Assembly: GCF_900078315.1 (NCBI RefSeq)
Contig: NZ_FKBS01000029.1
Span: 1,105,425 to 1,169,424, forward strand
Direction: 5' to 3'
Source: Bordetella ansorpii
GTDB lineage: Bacteria; Pseudomonadota; Gammaproteobacteria; Burkholderiales; Burkholderiaceae_B
DNA length: 64,000 bases
The notes under the pieces were generated by a model that was given only the letters and a program-made list of their open reading frames with translations, had not been told where the DNA came from and ran no database searches. The stretch's first letter is position 1, and the number at the start of each line of letters is the position of its first letter. The position numbers and the translations under genes were made by a program. This document shows, one piece after another, positions 8,540 to 17,696 of this stretch.

Positions 8540-9229
8540 ATGACTTACAGAGTCCGGCAGCACCTCGATCCCTTGTACGCCCTGTTCGGCGTGTTCTGGC
8601 AGCGCGTCAGCCAATGCCGCCCCGAGCGCGAGCCTGGCGCCACGTCGCGCTGGCTGGCCGAGCAATGGAATTTCTACCGCGCCTGGCGCGCCAATCCCAA
8701 GGGCATCGGCGCCGTGCTGCCGTCCAGCCCCGCGCTGGCCGCCGCCATCACCAGCGAGATCCGGCCCGAGGACGGCCCCGTGCTGGAGCTGGGCAGCGGC
8801 ACCGGCGTCTTCACGCGTGCCCTGCTGGCGCGCGGCGTGCCGCAGGAAGACCTGGCGCTGATCGAGATGGACGAGACTTTCGCCCGGCAACTGGCCGAAC
8901 GCTTCCCGCGCGCGGAGGTCTGCCAGGCCGATGCCGGCAAGTTGATGGACGTGCCGCTGTTCGGCGGCCGGCAGGCCGCATCGGCCGTCTGCGGCCTGCC
9001 ATTGCTCAACTTCCCGGTGCGCCAGCAGGCGCACATCATGCGCGGCACGTTCTCGCACCTGCAACCGGGTGGGGCCTGCTATCTGTTCACGTATGGCTGG
9101 CGCTGTCCGATTTCGCCGCGCGTCCTCTCGCGCCTGGGACTGCGCGCGCGCCGCACGCGCGTGGTGTACCTCAACGTGCCGCCGGCGCAGGTCTGGAAGA
9201 TCACGCGGCGCAGGCGCTGGATCGATTGA
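8540..9229 (+). CDS. SAM-dependent methyltransferase, phospholipid N-methyltransferase (PmtA)-like
   Basis: A 229-residue class I methyltransferase. The SAM motif LELGSGTGVF is at residues 82-91, the acidic motif II in LIEMDE, and a motif IV-like CGLPLLNFP is the position where PmtA proteins carry a GLPLL segment. The N-terminal phrase NPKGIGAVLPSSPALA is also typical of this group, which methylates phosphatidylethanolamine; rRNA adenine dimethylases are related but have a different motif IV. ATG at 8540 was chosen; the frame is open upstream to 8240 but that part is low-complexity. Its position after cardiolipin synthase supports a membrane lipid role. The exact substrate remains inference. 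Confidence 0.75.
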   Translation: MTYRVRQHLDPLYALFGVFWQRVSQCRPEREPGATSRWLAEQWNFYRAWRANPKGIGAVLPSSPALAAAITSEIRPEDGPVLELGSGTGVFTRALLARGVPQEDLALIEMDETFARQLAERFPRAEVCQADAGKLMDVPLFGGRQAASAVCGLPLLNFPVRQQAHIMRGTFSHLQPGGACYLFTYGWRCPISPRVLSRLGLRARRTRVVYLNVPPAQVWKITRRRRWID

Positions 9230-9304
9230 GGCCGACGGTCTGCTGCTGCCGCCAGGATGGTACTGTTCATCATCCCGCAAAAAATGCGGGCAGGAGGAGA
9301 CCCA

Positions 9305-10279
9305 ATGAACGCACAAAGCACGAAGAAAGTCGCAATTGTCTCGACCGGGGTGATTGGCGCCAACTGGGCCACGCTGTTCCTGGCCCGCGGCTATGACGTC
9401 GTCGCCACCGACCCGGCGCCGCAGGCGGAATCGGCCCTGCACGCGCGCGTCGCCGCGCAATGGCCGACCATGCAGGCGCTGGGCCTGTCGCCCGGCGCCG
9501 ATCCTGCCCGCCTGCGCTTCACGGCGTCGCTGGAAGAGGCCGTCTCGAGCGCATCCTTCGTGCAGGAAAGCGCCCCCGAACGCATCGACCTGAAGGTCGA
9601 CCTGTTCCGCCGCATGGATGCCGCCGCGCCCGCCGGCACGCTGCTGGCGTCCAGTTCCTCCGGCCTGTCGGTCACGGCCATGCAGCAGGCCTGCATCCAC
9701 CCCGAGCGCGTGGTGCTGGGCCATCCCTTCAACCCCCCGCACCTCATTCCGCTGGTCGAGGTATGCGGCGGCGAGAAGACCTCGCCCGAAGCCATCCAGC
9801 GCGCCATGGATTTCTACACAGGCCTGGGCAAGCGTCCCGTCCACGTGAAGCGCGAGGTCAGCGGCCACATCGCCAACCGCCTGCAAGCCGCGCTGTGGCG
9901 CGAGGCCTTCCATCTGGTGGACCAGGGCGTGGCCAGCGTGGCCGACATCGACACCGTGATCGCGCATGGCCCCGGCCTGCGCTGGGCACTGCTGGGCCCC
10001 TTTTTGAACATGCACCTGTCCGGGGGCAACGGCGGCATCGACCACATGCTGGCGCACCTGGGCGGCCCCATCGAAGACTGGTGGAAGGACCTGGGCCAGC
10101 CGGTGCTGACGGAATCGCTGAAGGACAAGGTGGTCGAAGGCGTGGACGAGGCCACCGGCAACCTCACGCCCTTCTGGCTGGAAGCGCGGCGCGACAAGGT
10201 GCTGATCGAGCTGCTGCGCCTGAAGGCGGCGACCAACCTGCCTCCGGACGCCGCGACAGGAGCGGCAGGAACGTCCTGA
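9305..10279 (+). CDS. 3-hydroxyacyl-CoA dehydrogenase family protein, L-carnitine dehydrogenase-like
   Basis: A 324-residue NAD-dependent dehydrogenase. The Rossmann motif near residue 14 reads STGVIGANWA, where the first Gly of GxGxxG is Ser; VVATDP gives the acidic NAD-specific residue. SSSSGLSVTAMQ and GHPFNPPHLIPLVEV are signatures shared by carnitine 3-dehydrogenase and L-gulonate dehydrogenase/lambda-crystallin relatives. The start at 9305 follows an AGGAGG at 9291-9299. No carnitine genes lie nearby, so the substrate is open. The gene seems monocistronic. Confidence 0.82.
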   Translation: MNAQSTKKVAIVSTGVIGANWATLFLARGYDVVATDPAPQAESALHARVAAQWPTMQALGLSPGADPARLRFTASLEEAVSSASFVQESAPERIDLKVDLFRRMDAAAPAGTLLASSSSGLSVTAMQQACIHPERVVLGHPFNPPHLIPLVEVCGGEKTSPEAIQRAMDFYTGLGKRPVHVKREVSGHIANRLQAALWREAFHLVDQGVASVADIDTVIAHGPGLRWALLGPFLNMHLSGGNGGIDHMLAHLGGPIEDWWKDLGQPVLTESLKDKVVEGVDEATGNLTPFWLEARRDKVLIELLRLKAATNLPPDAATGAAGTS

Positions 10280-10454
10280 TCACCGCGGGCGCGGGCTGGA
10301 AAAATTCCCGGCCTCGACGCGGGTGTACAAGCCGGACGGATGCGGCGGCGCGGCCTGACCCGGCGCACGCATTCCGGCATTGCGCCAGGGCCTGTCAACA
10401 CCCAAAGGAGCCTCGCATAGGCGGGTATCGACCCGACTTTGAGTATGCATCGCC

Positions 10455-10955
10455 ATGGATCACGAACTCGCTTTCCGCCAGGCCCGGCCGCAGGACACCG
10501 ACCGCTGCCACGCCATCGAAATCTCGGCTTATGAAGGCGACGAGGCCGCCACCCGGGAAAAGATCGCCACCCGCATCGCGCAGTATCCGCAAGGCTTCCT
10601 GATCCTGGAACGCGCGGGCCGCGTCATTGGCTTCATCAATTCGGGTTGCGCGCATCAGGTAATAATGTCCGACGAGGCCTTCAAGGAACTGGTCGGACAC
10701 GATCCGCAAGCGCCGAACGTCGTCATCATGTCGGTGGTGCTTGCCCCCGCCGAACAGGGCAAGGGCCACGCCTCGCGGTTGATGCAGGCCTTCGTGGCCC
10801 GGATGCGCCAGATGGGCAAGGAGACCATCCACCTGATGTGCAAGGACCGCCACGTCGCGCTGTACCAGAAGTTCGGCTTCCGCTACGTGAAGCCCTCTGC
10901 CTCGAACCACGGCGGCATGGCCTGGCACGAAATGGTGATGACGCTCAACGGCTGA
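10455..10955 (+). CDS. GNAT family N-acetyltransferase
   Basis: A 166-residue protein with the GNAT acetyl-CoA site: VVLAPAEQGKGHASRLMQAF (about residues 95-114, QxxGxG/A) followed by the C-terminal LYQKFGFRYVK. The N-terminal half (FRQARPQDTDRCHAIEISAYE) matches the serotonin N-acetyltransferase-like subgroup, which often uses small amines. ATG at 10455 begins the conserved part; no strong ribosome site. The substrate is unknown and the flanking genes do not help. Confidence 0.85.
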   Translation: MDHELAFRQARPQDTDRCHAIEISAYEGDEAATREKIATRIAQYPQGFLILERAGRVIGFINSGCAHQVIMSDEAFKELVGHDPQAPNVVIMSVVLAPAEQGKGHASRLMQAFVARMRQMGKETIHLMCKDRHVALYQKFGFRYVKPSASNHGGMAWHEMVMTLNG

Positions 10956-10962
10956 GCGCGCC

Positions 10963-10990
10963 GCACCGCGGGCGACGAGGCCCGCCGTGC
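10963..10990 (+). terminator. hairpin between convergent genes, possible terminator
   Basis: GCACCGCGGGC / GCCCGCCGTGC form an 11-bp stem with one mismatch and a 6-nt loop between the GNAT and aldehyde dehydrogenase stops. The T-tail is poor (GTCTTGC). Confidence 0.45.
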
Positions 10991-11006
10991 GTCTTGCGCG
11001 GCAGGC

Positions 11007-12446
11007 TTAGACGCCCACCACCGACACCGCCTTGGTGACGAGGTACGGTTCCAGCGCCTCGAAACCGCCTTCGGTGCCGTAGCCGGAATCCTTCACGCCG
11101 CCGAACGGCAGTTCGGCCGACGGGGTGGCCGGCTGGTTGATCCAGACCATGCCCACTTCCAGGCGGCGCGACAGTTCGGTGACGTTCTTGAACGAACGCG
11201 TGAAGGCGTAGGCGGCCAGGCCGAACGGCAGGCGGTTGGCCTCGAGGATGGCGTCTTCCAGGTTCTCGAAGCTGCGGATGGCCGCGATGGGGCCGAAGGG
11301 TTCTTCGTTGAACACGTCTGCGTCCAGCGGCACGTCGGTCAGGATGGTGGGCGCGAAGAAGTTGCCGGCGTTGCCGACGCGCTCGCCGCCGGTGGCGACG
11401 CGGGCGCCCTTCTGGGCGGCGTTCTTCACGACCTTGTCCATGGCCGACAGGCGGCGGTCGTTGGCCAGGGGGCCCAGCGTGGTGCCTTCGGCCAGGCCGT
11501 CACCCAGCTTCAGTTTCTCGGCGTGGGCGACCATGGCCTGCTCGAACTGGCTCTTCAGGTCTTTGTGCACCAGGAAGCGGGTGGGCGAGATGCACACCTG
11601 GCCGGCGTTGCGGAACTTGGCCGCGCCAGCCGCCTTGACCGCCAGTTCGACGTCGGCGTCCTGCGCCACGATCACCGGCGCGTGGCCGCCCAGTTCCATG
11701 GTGACGCGCTTCATGTGCTGGCCGGCCAGCGCGGCCAGCTGCTTGCCCACCGGGGTGGAGCCCGTGAACGTGATCTTGCGGATGATCGGGTGCGGGATCA
11801 GGTAGCTGGAGATTTCGGCCGGCGACCCGAACACCAGGCCGACCACGCCCTTGGGAATGCCGGCGTCGACGAAGCAGTTCAGCAGCGCGGCGGGCGAAGC
11901 GGGGGTTTCTTCCGGCGCCTTGACCAGGAACGAGCAACCGGAGGCCAGCGCGGCGCCGATCTTGCGCACGATCTGGTTGACGGGGAAGTTCCAGGGCGTG
12001 AAGGCGGCCACGGGGCCGACGGGCTCTTTCAGCACCATCTGCTGGGCATTGACGTTGCGGGCCGGGATGATGCGGCCGTAGACGCGCAGGGCTTCGTTGG
12101 CGAACCAGTCGATGATGTCGGCGCCGGCCATGACTTCGCCCTTGGCCTCGACCAGCGGCTTGCCCTGTTCCTGCGTCAGCAGGCGGGCGATGGCTTCGGC
12201 GCGCTCGCGCACCAGCACGGCGGTCTTGCGCATGATGGCGCAGCGCTCGTGGGCCGACATGTTGCGCCAGGTCTCGAAACCGCGCTGGGCGGCGTCCAGG
12301 GCTTGATCCAGGTCTTCACGCGATGCGCTGGCCACCTGCCCGATCTTGCTTCCGGTGGCGGGGTTGACGACGTCGATGCGCTGGTTGCCACGGGCTTCGC
12401 GCCATTCGTTGTCGATCAACAGCAGGGTGTCGGGGTAGTTGCTCAT
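11007..12446 (-). CDS. NAD(P)-dependent aldehyde dehydrogenase, succinate-semialdehyde/2-oxoglutarate-semialdehyde type
   Basis: A complete 479-residue dehydrogenase. Cofactor segment [21 protein letters not shown], general base in MELGGHAP, nucleophile in [11 protein letters not shown] (about Cys287). The C-terminal [16 protein letters not shown] and the N-terminal IDNEWREA match the GabD-like branch. The ATG at 12446 gives a family-length protein. It stands alone, convergent with the GNAT gene and upstream of nothing co-directional within 180 bp. Which semialdehyde it oxidises cannot be fixed from sequence. Confidence 0.88.
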   Translation of the reverse strand: MSNYPDTLLLIDNEWREARGNQRIDVVNPATGSKIGQVASASREDLDQALDAAQRGFETWRNMSAHERCAIMRKTAVLVRERAEAIARLLTQEQGKPLVEAKGEVMAGADIIDWFANEALRVYGRIIPARNVNAQQMVLKEPVGPVAAFTPWNFPVNQIVRKIGAALASGCSFLVKAPEETPASPAALLNCFVDAGIPKGVVGLVFGSPAEISSYLIPHPIIRKITFTGSTPVGKQLAALAGQHMKRVTMELGGHAPVIVAQDADVELAVKAAGAAKFRNAGQVCISPTRFLVHKDLKSQFEQAMVAHAEKLKLGDGLAEGTTLGPLANDRRLSAMDKVVKNAAQKGARVATGGERVGNAGNFFAPTILTDVPLDADVFNEEPFGPIAAIRSFENLEDAILEANRLPFGLAAYAFTRSFKNVTELSRRLEVGMVWINQPATPSAELPFGGVKDSGYGTEGGFEALEPYLVTKAVSVVGV

Positions 12447-12634
12447 GCCATCTCCATAAAGTTGTGTCTGGGTGCCACGGCGTCACGTCGCCGGTCTCGG
12501 GCAAGAGACTATCACTGCCAGCCCGGATCGCGTAACCCTGCGCGGCCGTTTCCCCGGCGCCTGAAACAGGCCAGTCATCAGGGAATACCGAAGAACATTA
12601 TCCGCCACCCCAGTGCCGAAACCAAACCGTTCGT

Positions 12635-13513
12635 TCACCCAGGCGATTGGGTACCCAGCACGGCCACGCACAGCACCGCCAATGCGCCCGCGCACAGGGC
12701 ATACGCGGTCTGCCGGCGCAAGCGGCGCAGCGCGCCGGCATCGCCCGCCAGGCGCGGCACCAGCACGTACCGGTTGATCAGCGCCAGTACGACCATCGCC
12801 GCCACGGCCACGATCTTCGCGGCCAGCCACTGCTGGTAGACGGAGCCGGCATCCACGCCCACGTGCCGCAGGATCAGCCAGGTGTTCACTGCCCCGGTCA
12901 GCAAGGCGCCCGCCACGGCGATGTGGCCCAGCGTGGAAAAGCGCATCAGCAGCGGCGTAGCCAGGCCGCGATGCGTGCGCCACAGGCCGAGCAGCGGCGG
13001 CACCACCGTCAACGCGCCGATCCAGAACGCCGCGCACAGAATATGCACGATGTTGTTCAGCACGTGCGCCAGACCCGGCAGGCCGTCGTCCATGCGGGCG
13101 TGGCCGCTGGCGGCCGTGGCGGCCAGCGCGCAGCCGGACAGCACCGCGAGCCATGCCGGGGAGCGCACGCCCGGCAGGCATAGCGCCACGCACAGGGCCG
13201 CCGCGGCGCAGGCCTTGGCGATCCACGCCTGGCCGTAGGTGGTGAGGCTGGCCACCTGCCACAGCGTGCCGGGCGAAGTCATTTCAGCGAGGTCGCCGGT
13301 GATCGAGGCCGTCTGGATACCCAGCAGCAGCAGGGTCGCCAGCAGGCCCACCATCGCCAGCGTCCGCCACATCGGCCGCAGGCGCAGGCCCAGTTGGGCG
13401 GCGGCCGGCGATTGCCCGCACGCGGCCAGCATGCCCTGCGCGCCGAAGATCAGCATCGGCGCCAGGGCGGCCAGATAACGGCAGACGACGTTGGCCGTCT
13501 CCAGGGTGTTCAC
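12635..13513 (-). CDS. copD: CopD family copper resistance membrane protein
   Basis: A 292-residue inner-membrane protein with about eight hydrophobic segments and the CopD domain in the C-terminal half (HVLNNIVHILCAAFWIGAL, where conserved His residues can bind copper, then STLGHIAVAGALLTGAVN). It starts 4 bp after the CopC stop, so the two are translationally linked. CopC and CopD together move or store copper across the inner membrane. The rest of a cop operon (CopA, CopB) is not present here. Length agrees with CopD/YebZ. Confidence 0.88.
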   Translation of the reverse strand: MNTLETANVVCRYLAALAPMLIFGAQGMLAACGQSPAAAQLGLRLRPMWRTLAMVGLLATLLLLGIQTASITGDLAEMTSPGTLWQVASLTTYGQAWIAKACAAAALCVALCLPGVRSPAWLAVLSGCALAATAASGHARMDDGLPGLAHVLNNIVHILCAAFWIGALTVVPPLLGLWRTHRGLATPLLMRFSTLGHIAVAGALLTGAVNTWLILRHVGVDAGSVYQQWLAAKIVAVAAMVVLALINRYVLVPRLAGDAGALRRLRRQTAYALCAGALAVLCVAVLGTQSPG

Positions 13514-13517
13514 CGGA

Positions 13518-13874
13518 TCAGGGCTTCACGGTGAAGGCCCATTGGCCGTTCGTCTTGTGGCCGTCCTTGGACAGCACTTTCCACGTCACCTTGTAGTCGG
13601 CGGGCGGCAGAGGCTTGCCCACCTTCAGCACCAGCGTCTTGCCGTCGTCCGGGTCCAACGCCGCCTTGCCCAGATCCACCGCCTTGCCGTCCGCGCCCGC
13701 CACCGACAGGCTGGAGAACGCCGGTTCGAGGCGCTCGGTGAACGTGGCGCGGATGGATGCCGGCGAAGCCACGGCGCTGTGGGCGGCGGGCGTGGACGTG
13801 TCCAGGTGCGCGTGCGCCCAGGCCAGTTGAGGGGCCAGCGCCGCGGCCGCGATGGCCAGCAGGGCTTTCTTCAT
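13518..13874 (-). CDS. copC: CopC family periplasmic copper-binding protein
   Basis: A 118-residue secreted protein. The signal peptide (KKALLAIAAAALAPQLAWA) leaves a mature N-terminus HAHLDTSTPAAHS, the copper(II) site of CopC in which the first His and its amino group bind metal. SKDGHKTNGQWAF at the C-terminus is the second family block and supplies another His. No Met-rich Cu(I) loop is visible, so it is the short Cu(II)-only form. The start at 13874 removes a 26-residue upstream extension without signal features. Operon with copD. Confidence 0.9.
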   Translation of the reverse strand: MKKALLAIAAAALAPQLAWAHAHLDTSTPAAHSAVASPASIRATFTERLEPAFSSLSVAGADGKAVDLGKAALDPDDGKTLVLKVGKPLPPADYKVTWKVLSKDGHKTNGQWAFTVKP

Positions 13875-13972
13875 CTTTCGATACTCCGGTGACTTCCGCG
13901 GCCCGAGCCGCGCCAGGCGCCAGCTTAGACCGTCAGGCTGACGGCTGCCCAAAACAATCTGGCGATGGGGCC

Positions 13973-14473
13973 CTACCGGGCCGAGGGGGATTCATCCCGG
14001 CGGAACACCGTCACCGAGACGTAGTCCTTGCGCGGCCCCTTCACGTCGTGGCGGATCATGAACGAGCCATCGGGCCGGAACTCGTACACCGTGTCGTACT
14101 GGTCCTGCCCGCACGGATGCGTGGCCGAACCGCGCAGCACGTCGCCGGCGGCGGCCAGCCGGACCTCGTGGAACAGGCGGGGTTCCGGCTCGTCGAACCA
14201 GACGCTGAAGCCGTTCTCCAGCGCGAAATACAGATAGGACCGGTGCGCCTGGATCGCCTGCCCTGTGGGCAGGACCAGCGTGCCCGATTCTTCGTAGCGC
14301 AGGTGATCGCCCTGGCCGGGCAGGAAACGGGCCTGTCCGGTCATGTTGGCCTGGTTGGAAATGGTCCGCTCGAAGGTCCAGGCGCCGCCCAGGCAGCCGA
14401 ACACGGCCGGGGCCGACCAACGCCCCTCGTCCTGACGGGAATGCGCCTGAGGGTCTGCGGAGGAATTCGTCAT
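13973..14473 (-). CDS. DUF6314 family protein
   Basis: A 166-residue cytoplasmic protein. The core reads FGCLGGAWTFERTI, then GQARFLPGQGDHLRYEESG, QAHRSYLYF and HPCGQDQYDTVYEF, a beta-rich lipocalin-like fold seen in DUF6314 proteins. ATG at 14473 is the first start before the conserved core; the frame extends to 14587 through Arg/Cys-rich sequence that looks non-coding. It is divergent from the aminotransferase gene. No function is known. Confidence 0.7.
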   Translation of the reverse strand: MTNSSADPQAHSRQDEGRWSAPAVFGCLGGAWTFERTISNQANMTGQARFLPGQGDHLRYEESGTLVLPTGQAIQAHRSYLYFALENGFSVWFDEPEPRLFHEVRLAAAGDVLRGSATHPCGQDQYDTVYEFRPDGSFMIRHDVKGPRKDYVSVTVFRRDESPSAR

Positions 14474-14687
14474 GGGGCGGCACGCCGGCGGGCGGCGCAA
14501 GAAACGGGGACACGGTACGGACGCGCCGCAAACCGGCGCGCGAAGCCGATAGCGTACCGCTTTCGCGCTTTCCGGCCGGTCCACCATGACACCTTGTCAT
14601 TCAGATGCCGGACAGTCTGCGTCGCCTGCTTGTCATGATTTATCATGGCCGACCACCCGCTCTCTTCCCCCCGTAGGATTATTCGTC

Positions 14688-15908
14688 GTGAAAGTCATAG
14701 ACAAGTCGACCAAACTCAACGCCGTTGCATACGATATTCGTGGGCCCGTGCTGGACCGAGCGCGGGAGATGGAAGAGGCGGGACAGCGGGTCATCAAGCT
14801 GAACATCGGCAACGTGGCGGCCTTCGGCATCCAGCCGCCCGACGAAATCGTGCAGGACATCATCCGCAACGTGGCCGATGCCGCCGGCTACACCGACAGC
14901 AAGGGCCTGTTCGCGCCGCGCAAGGCCGTCGTGCACTACATGCAAAGCAAGGGCGTCCAGGGCGTCGACGTCAACGACGTCTACCTGGGCAACGGCGCCT
15001 CCGAGCTGATCTCGATGAGCATCAACGCGCTGCTCAACGACGGCGACGAACTGCTCATCCCCTCGCCCGACTTCCCGCTGTACACCGCCGTCACCGGCCT
15101 GTCCGGCGGCCGTCCGGTGCATTACCTGTGCGACGAGGAATCGGGCTGGCTGCCCGACATCGCCGACATCCGCGCCAAGATCACCCCGCGCACCCGCGGC
15201 ATCGTCGTCATCAACCCGAACAACCCCACGGGCGCCCTGTACCCGCGCGAAACGCTGCTGGAGATCATCCAGGTGGCGCGCGAGCATGGCCTGGTCATCC
15301 TGGCCGACGAAATCTACGACAAGACACTGTTCGACGGTCACGAGCACATCAGCATGGCCTCGCTGTGCGACGACGTGCTGATCCTGACCTTCAACGGCCT
15401 GTCCAAGAACTACCGTTCGTGCGGCTACCGCGCGGGCTGGATGGTGGTGTCGGGCGAGAAGCGCCATGCCCAGGGCTACATCGAGGGCCTGAACATGCTG
15501 GCCTCACTGCGCCTGTGCTCCAACACCCCGGGCCAGTTGGCCATCCAGACGGCGCTGGGCGGCTACCAGAGCATCAACGACCTGGTCGGCCCCAACGGCC
15601 GCCTGCGCCGCCAGCGCGACCTGGCCTACGACCTGCTGACGCAGATCCCGGGCGTGCACGTGATGAAGCCCAAGGGCGCGCTGTACCTGTTCCCCAGGCT
15701 CGATCCCAAGGTCTATCCGATCCAGAACGACCAGCAGTTCGCCTACGACCTGCTGGACCAGGAGCGTGTGCTGATCGTGCAGGGCACGGGCTTCAACTGG
15801 GTCAACCACGACCACTTCCGCATGGTGTTCCTGCCCAATATGGAAGACCTGACGGAAGCCATCGGCCGCATCGAGCGCTTCCTGTCGCGCATGCGCAAGG
15901 AAGGCTGA
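14688..15908 (+). CDS. alaA: pyridoxal-phosphate aminotransferase, alanine transaminase (AlaA)-like
   Basis: A 406-residue class I/II aminotransferase, the length of E. coli AlaA, which makes alanine from pyruvate and glutamate. NPNNPTGALY and LADEIYDK bind PLP; the Schiff-base Lys lies in TFNGLSKNYRSCGYRAGW; FRMVFLPN holds the carboxylate-binding Arg. Translation from a GTG at 14688 (VKVIDKSTKLNAVAYDIRGPV), preceded by TAGGA, gives the family N-terminus; the frame is open to 14586 but the extension is not homologous. A strong terminator follows. Confidence 0.87.
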   Translation: MKVIDKSTKLNAVAYDIRGPVLDRAREMEEAGQRVIKLNIGNVAAFGIQPPDEIVQDIIRNVADAAGYTDSKGLFAPRKAVVHYMQSKGVQGVDVNDVYLGNGASELISMSINALLNDGDELLIPSPDFPLYTAVTGLSGGRPVHYLCDEESGWLPDIADIRAKITPRTRGIVVINPNNPTGALYPRETLLEIIQVAREHGLVILADEIYDKTLFDGHEHISMASLCDDVLILTFNGLSKNYRSCGYRAGWMVVSGEKRHAQGYIEGLNMLASLRLCSNTPGQLAIQTALGGYQSINDLVGPNGRLRRQRDLAYDLLTQIPGVHVMKPKGALYLFPRLDPKVYPIQNDQQFAYDLLDQERVLIVQGTGFNWVNHDHFRMVFLPNMEDLTEAIGRIERFLSRMRKEG

Positions 15909-15918
15909 GTTCCGTCAG

Positions 15919-15957
15919 GACCGCGCGGCAGCCCGTGCGCCGCGCGGTCGTCCCTTT
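15919..15957 (+). terminator. terminator between aminotransferase and thioesterase genes
   Basis: Perfect 11-bp stem GACCGCGCGGC (15919-15929) / GCCGCGCGGTC (15939-15949), 9-nt loop, then TCCCTTT. It may serve both converging genes. Confidence 0.75.
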
Positions 15958-15960
15958 GCG

Positions 15961-16359
15961 TCAGTCACGCACGGCAAAGATCGCATTGGCCTTGAGCACA
16001 TTGCGGTCGCCCACCCGCAGATGGCAGGTGGCATAGATCAGCCGGCGGCCGCGCTTGTCGATCGTGACGTGCGCCTCGACCCAGTCATCCATCTTCACGC
16101 TGCTCAGGTAGTCCAGCGCCATCTGCGCCGTGACCACCGCCGTGCCCGTCTCTTCGACCAGCACGGTGCCCAGCGCGCAATCGACCAGCGTGGCGAGAAA
16201 GCCCCCGTGCGCGATGCCGTGCACGTTGGCGTGCGGCGGCGCGATGCGCACCGCCAGTACCTTTTTCGAGGCGTCCCAGTACAGCTCGCCCAGCTCCGCC
16301 ATGCGGGTCATGAAAGCGCTGGTCGAGTCCCAGGGGACGTAGTGGTCAGGAATGTTCAA
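15961..16359 (-). CDS. PaaI family hotdog-fold thioesterase
   Basis: A 132-residue hotdog protein: ANVHGIAHGGFLATLVDCALG is the conserved HGG helix with the acidic residue that activates water, followed by two strands ending KANAIFAVRD. It hydrolyses acyl- or aryl-CoA thioesters. I chose the TTG at 16359 (LNIPDHYVPWDS), which yields the usual 130-140 residues; ATG codons inside would cut conserved residues and the frame beyond is Arg-rich. No ribosome site decides it, so the start is uncertain. Confidence 0.78.
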   Translation of the reverse strand: MNIPDHYVPWDSTSAFMTRMAELGELYWDASKKVLAVRIAPPHANVHGIAHGGFLATLVDCALGTVLVEETGTAVVTAQMALDYLSSVKMDDWVEAHVTIDKRGRRLIYATCHLRVGDRNVLKANAIFAVRD

Positions 16360-16500
16360 AACGGATTCCGCGAGAAAGCCTCGGCAAACGGGCGAGGCAT
16401 CGCACGCAAGATAGCAGACGATGGAAACGGGCGTGCGCGGAGCGAGAGGCCCGCGGGGCCGCAAATCGGCACGCCAGCGGATCCGCCTGCATGAACGGCA

Positions 16501-16522
16501 GCGGCGCGGATGTCCGCGCCGC
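16501..16522 (-). terminator. hairpin downstream of a Bug receptor gene
   Basis: A perfect 10-bp inverted repeat (GCGGCGCGGA / TCCGCGCCGC, 2-nt centre) lies 37 bp past the receptor stop at 16559. There is no good T-tail on the minus strand. Confidence 0.4.
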
Positions 16523-16558
16523 CTTTCGCCTGCAGACCGACGCCGGGCGGTCAAGCCC

Positions 16559-17539
16559 TCAATTGGCCGTGATGTTCCGTTCCTTGATCAGCGCGCTCCA
16601 GCGCTTGCGTTCGCCCGCCTCGAAGTCGCCGAGCGCCCTGCCGCTGATCGTGCCCGGCGTGGCGCCCAGCGCGGCCAGCTGATCCTTCACGCCTTGCGAG
16701 GCCAGTGCCTTGTTCGCGGCGTCGATCAGTTTTTTCTGCACGCCGTCCGGCGTGCCGGCGGGCGCATACAGCGCGAACCAGGCGGTCACGTCGAAGCCCT
16801 TCAGGCCCGACTCGGCCACGGTGGGCACGTCGGGCAAGGCCGCCGACCGCTGCGCCGAGGTCACCGCCAGCGCGCGCACGCGGCTGCCGTCCTTCAGTTG
16901 CGCCAGCGTGCTGGGCAGGTTGTCCATCAGGATGTCGATCTGGCCGCCGATCAGCGCGGGCATCGAGGCCGACACGCCCTTGAACGGCACGTGCAGCATC
17001 TGGATGCCGGCCGCCTGCTCCAGGTAGGCGCCGGTCACGTGCACGGAAGAGCCCACGCCCGGCGAGCCGTAGGTCATGGGACGGTCCTTGCTGGCTTTCG
17101 CGCGGGCCAGCAGGTCCTGCATGGTCTTCATCGGCGAGTCCTTCTGCACCGCGATGACGTTGGGCGTGGTGAACACCATCGACAGGGGGGCGAAGTCGCG
17201 GGCCGCGTCGAACGGCATGTCCGGATAGATGTACTGGTTGATCGTCTGCGTGCCGATGGTGCCCATGGCGATGGTGTAGCCATCGGCGGGCGAGCGCTTC
17301 AGGATGCCCATGCCGATGTTGCCGCCGGCGCCCGCGCGGTTGTCCACCACGATGGACTGGTTCAGGTACGGGCCCATGGCCTGCGCGATGATGCGCGCGG
17401 CCAGGTCGGTGGTGCCGCCCGCGGGATACGGCACGATCAGGGTGATGGGCCGGGCGGGATACGCCTGCGCGTGGGCGGCGACGCTTGCGGCCGCCAGCGC
17501 CAGGGCCGCCAGCCCCTTCAAGATCGACGTTGTTTTCAT
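16559..17539 (-). CDS. Bug family tripartite tricarboxylate transporter substrate-binding protein (1 of 5)
   Basis: A 326-residue periplasmic receptor for small carboxylates. Signal peptide cut near SVAAHA; the family opening YPARPITLIVPYPAGGTTDLAARI, the loop VDNRAGAGGNIG, HVPFKGVS and LPDVPTVAESGLKGFDVTAW are all present. No TctA/TctB-like membrane genes are nearby, which is usual for Bug receptors in this family of bacteria. The next upstream gene on the same strand encodes a TPP enzyme (155 bp gap), so the ligand may be a 2-oxo or 2-hydroxy acid used by it. Confidence 0.92.
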   Translation of the reverse strand: MKTTSILKGLAALALAAASVAAHAQAYPARPITLIVPYPAGGTTDLAARIIAQAMGPYLNQSIVVDNRAGAGGNIGMGILKRSPADGYTIAMGTIGTQTINQYIYPDMPFDAARDFAPLSMVFTTPNVIAVQKDSPMKTMQDLLARAKASKDRPMTYGSPGVGSSVHVTGAYLEQAAGIQMLHVPFKGVSASMPALIGGQIDILMDNLPSTLAQLKDGSRVRALAVTSAQRSAALPDVPTVAESGLKGFDVTAWFALYAPAGTPDGVQKKLIDAANKALASQGVKDQLAALGATPGTISGRALGDFEAGERKRWSALIKERNITAN

Positions 17540-17696
17540 GGGTGTTGTCTCCTAGTGCTGCCGAGGCTGTCATGGCCCGCGCCTCTTTCCGGGCTGCCGC
17601 CAATACGCTGCCGCATTCGACATGCGCAGTGAATCCGGTCCTCCTTTTCGGGCGCCTCGCCGTGCACGGCGCCCGCCCGGACCGGACGTGCAGTCG

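Noticed and set aside
8189-10057. Minus-strand open frame of 622 codons
   Set aside because: Overlaps two well-supported plus-strand genes with clear motifs; composition is that of a shadow frame.
17640-17690. GC palindrome CGCCGTGCACGGCG between the TPP gene and Bug receptor
   Set aside because: May be a hairpin, but no T-tail or known operator; not enough to call.
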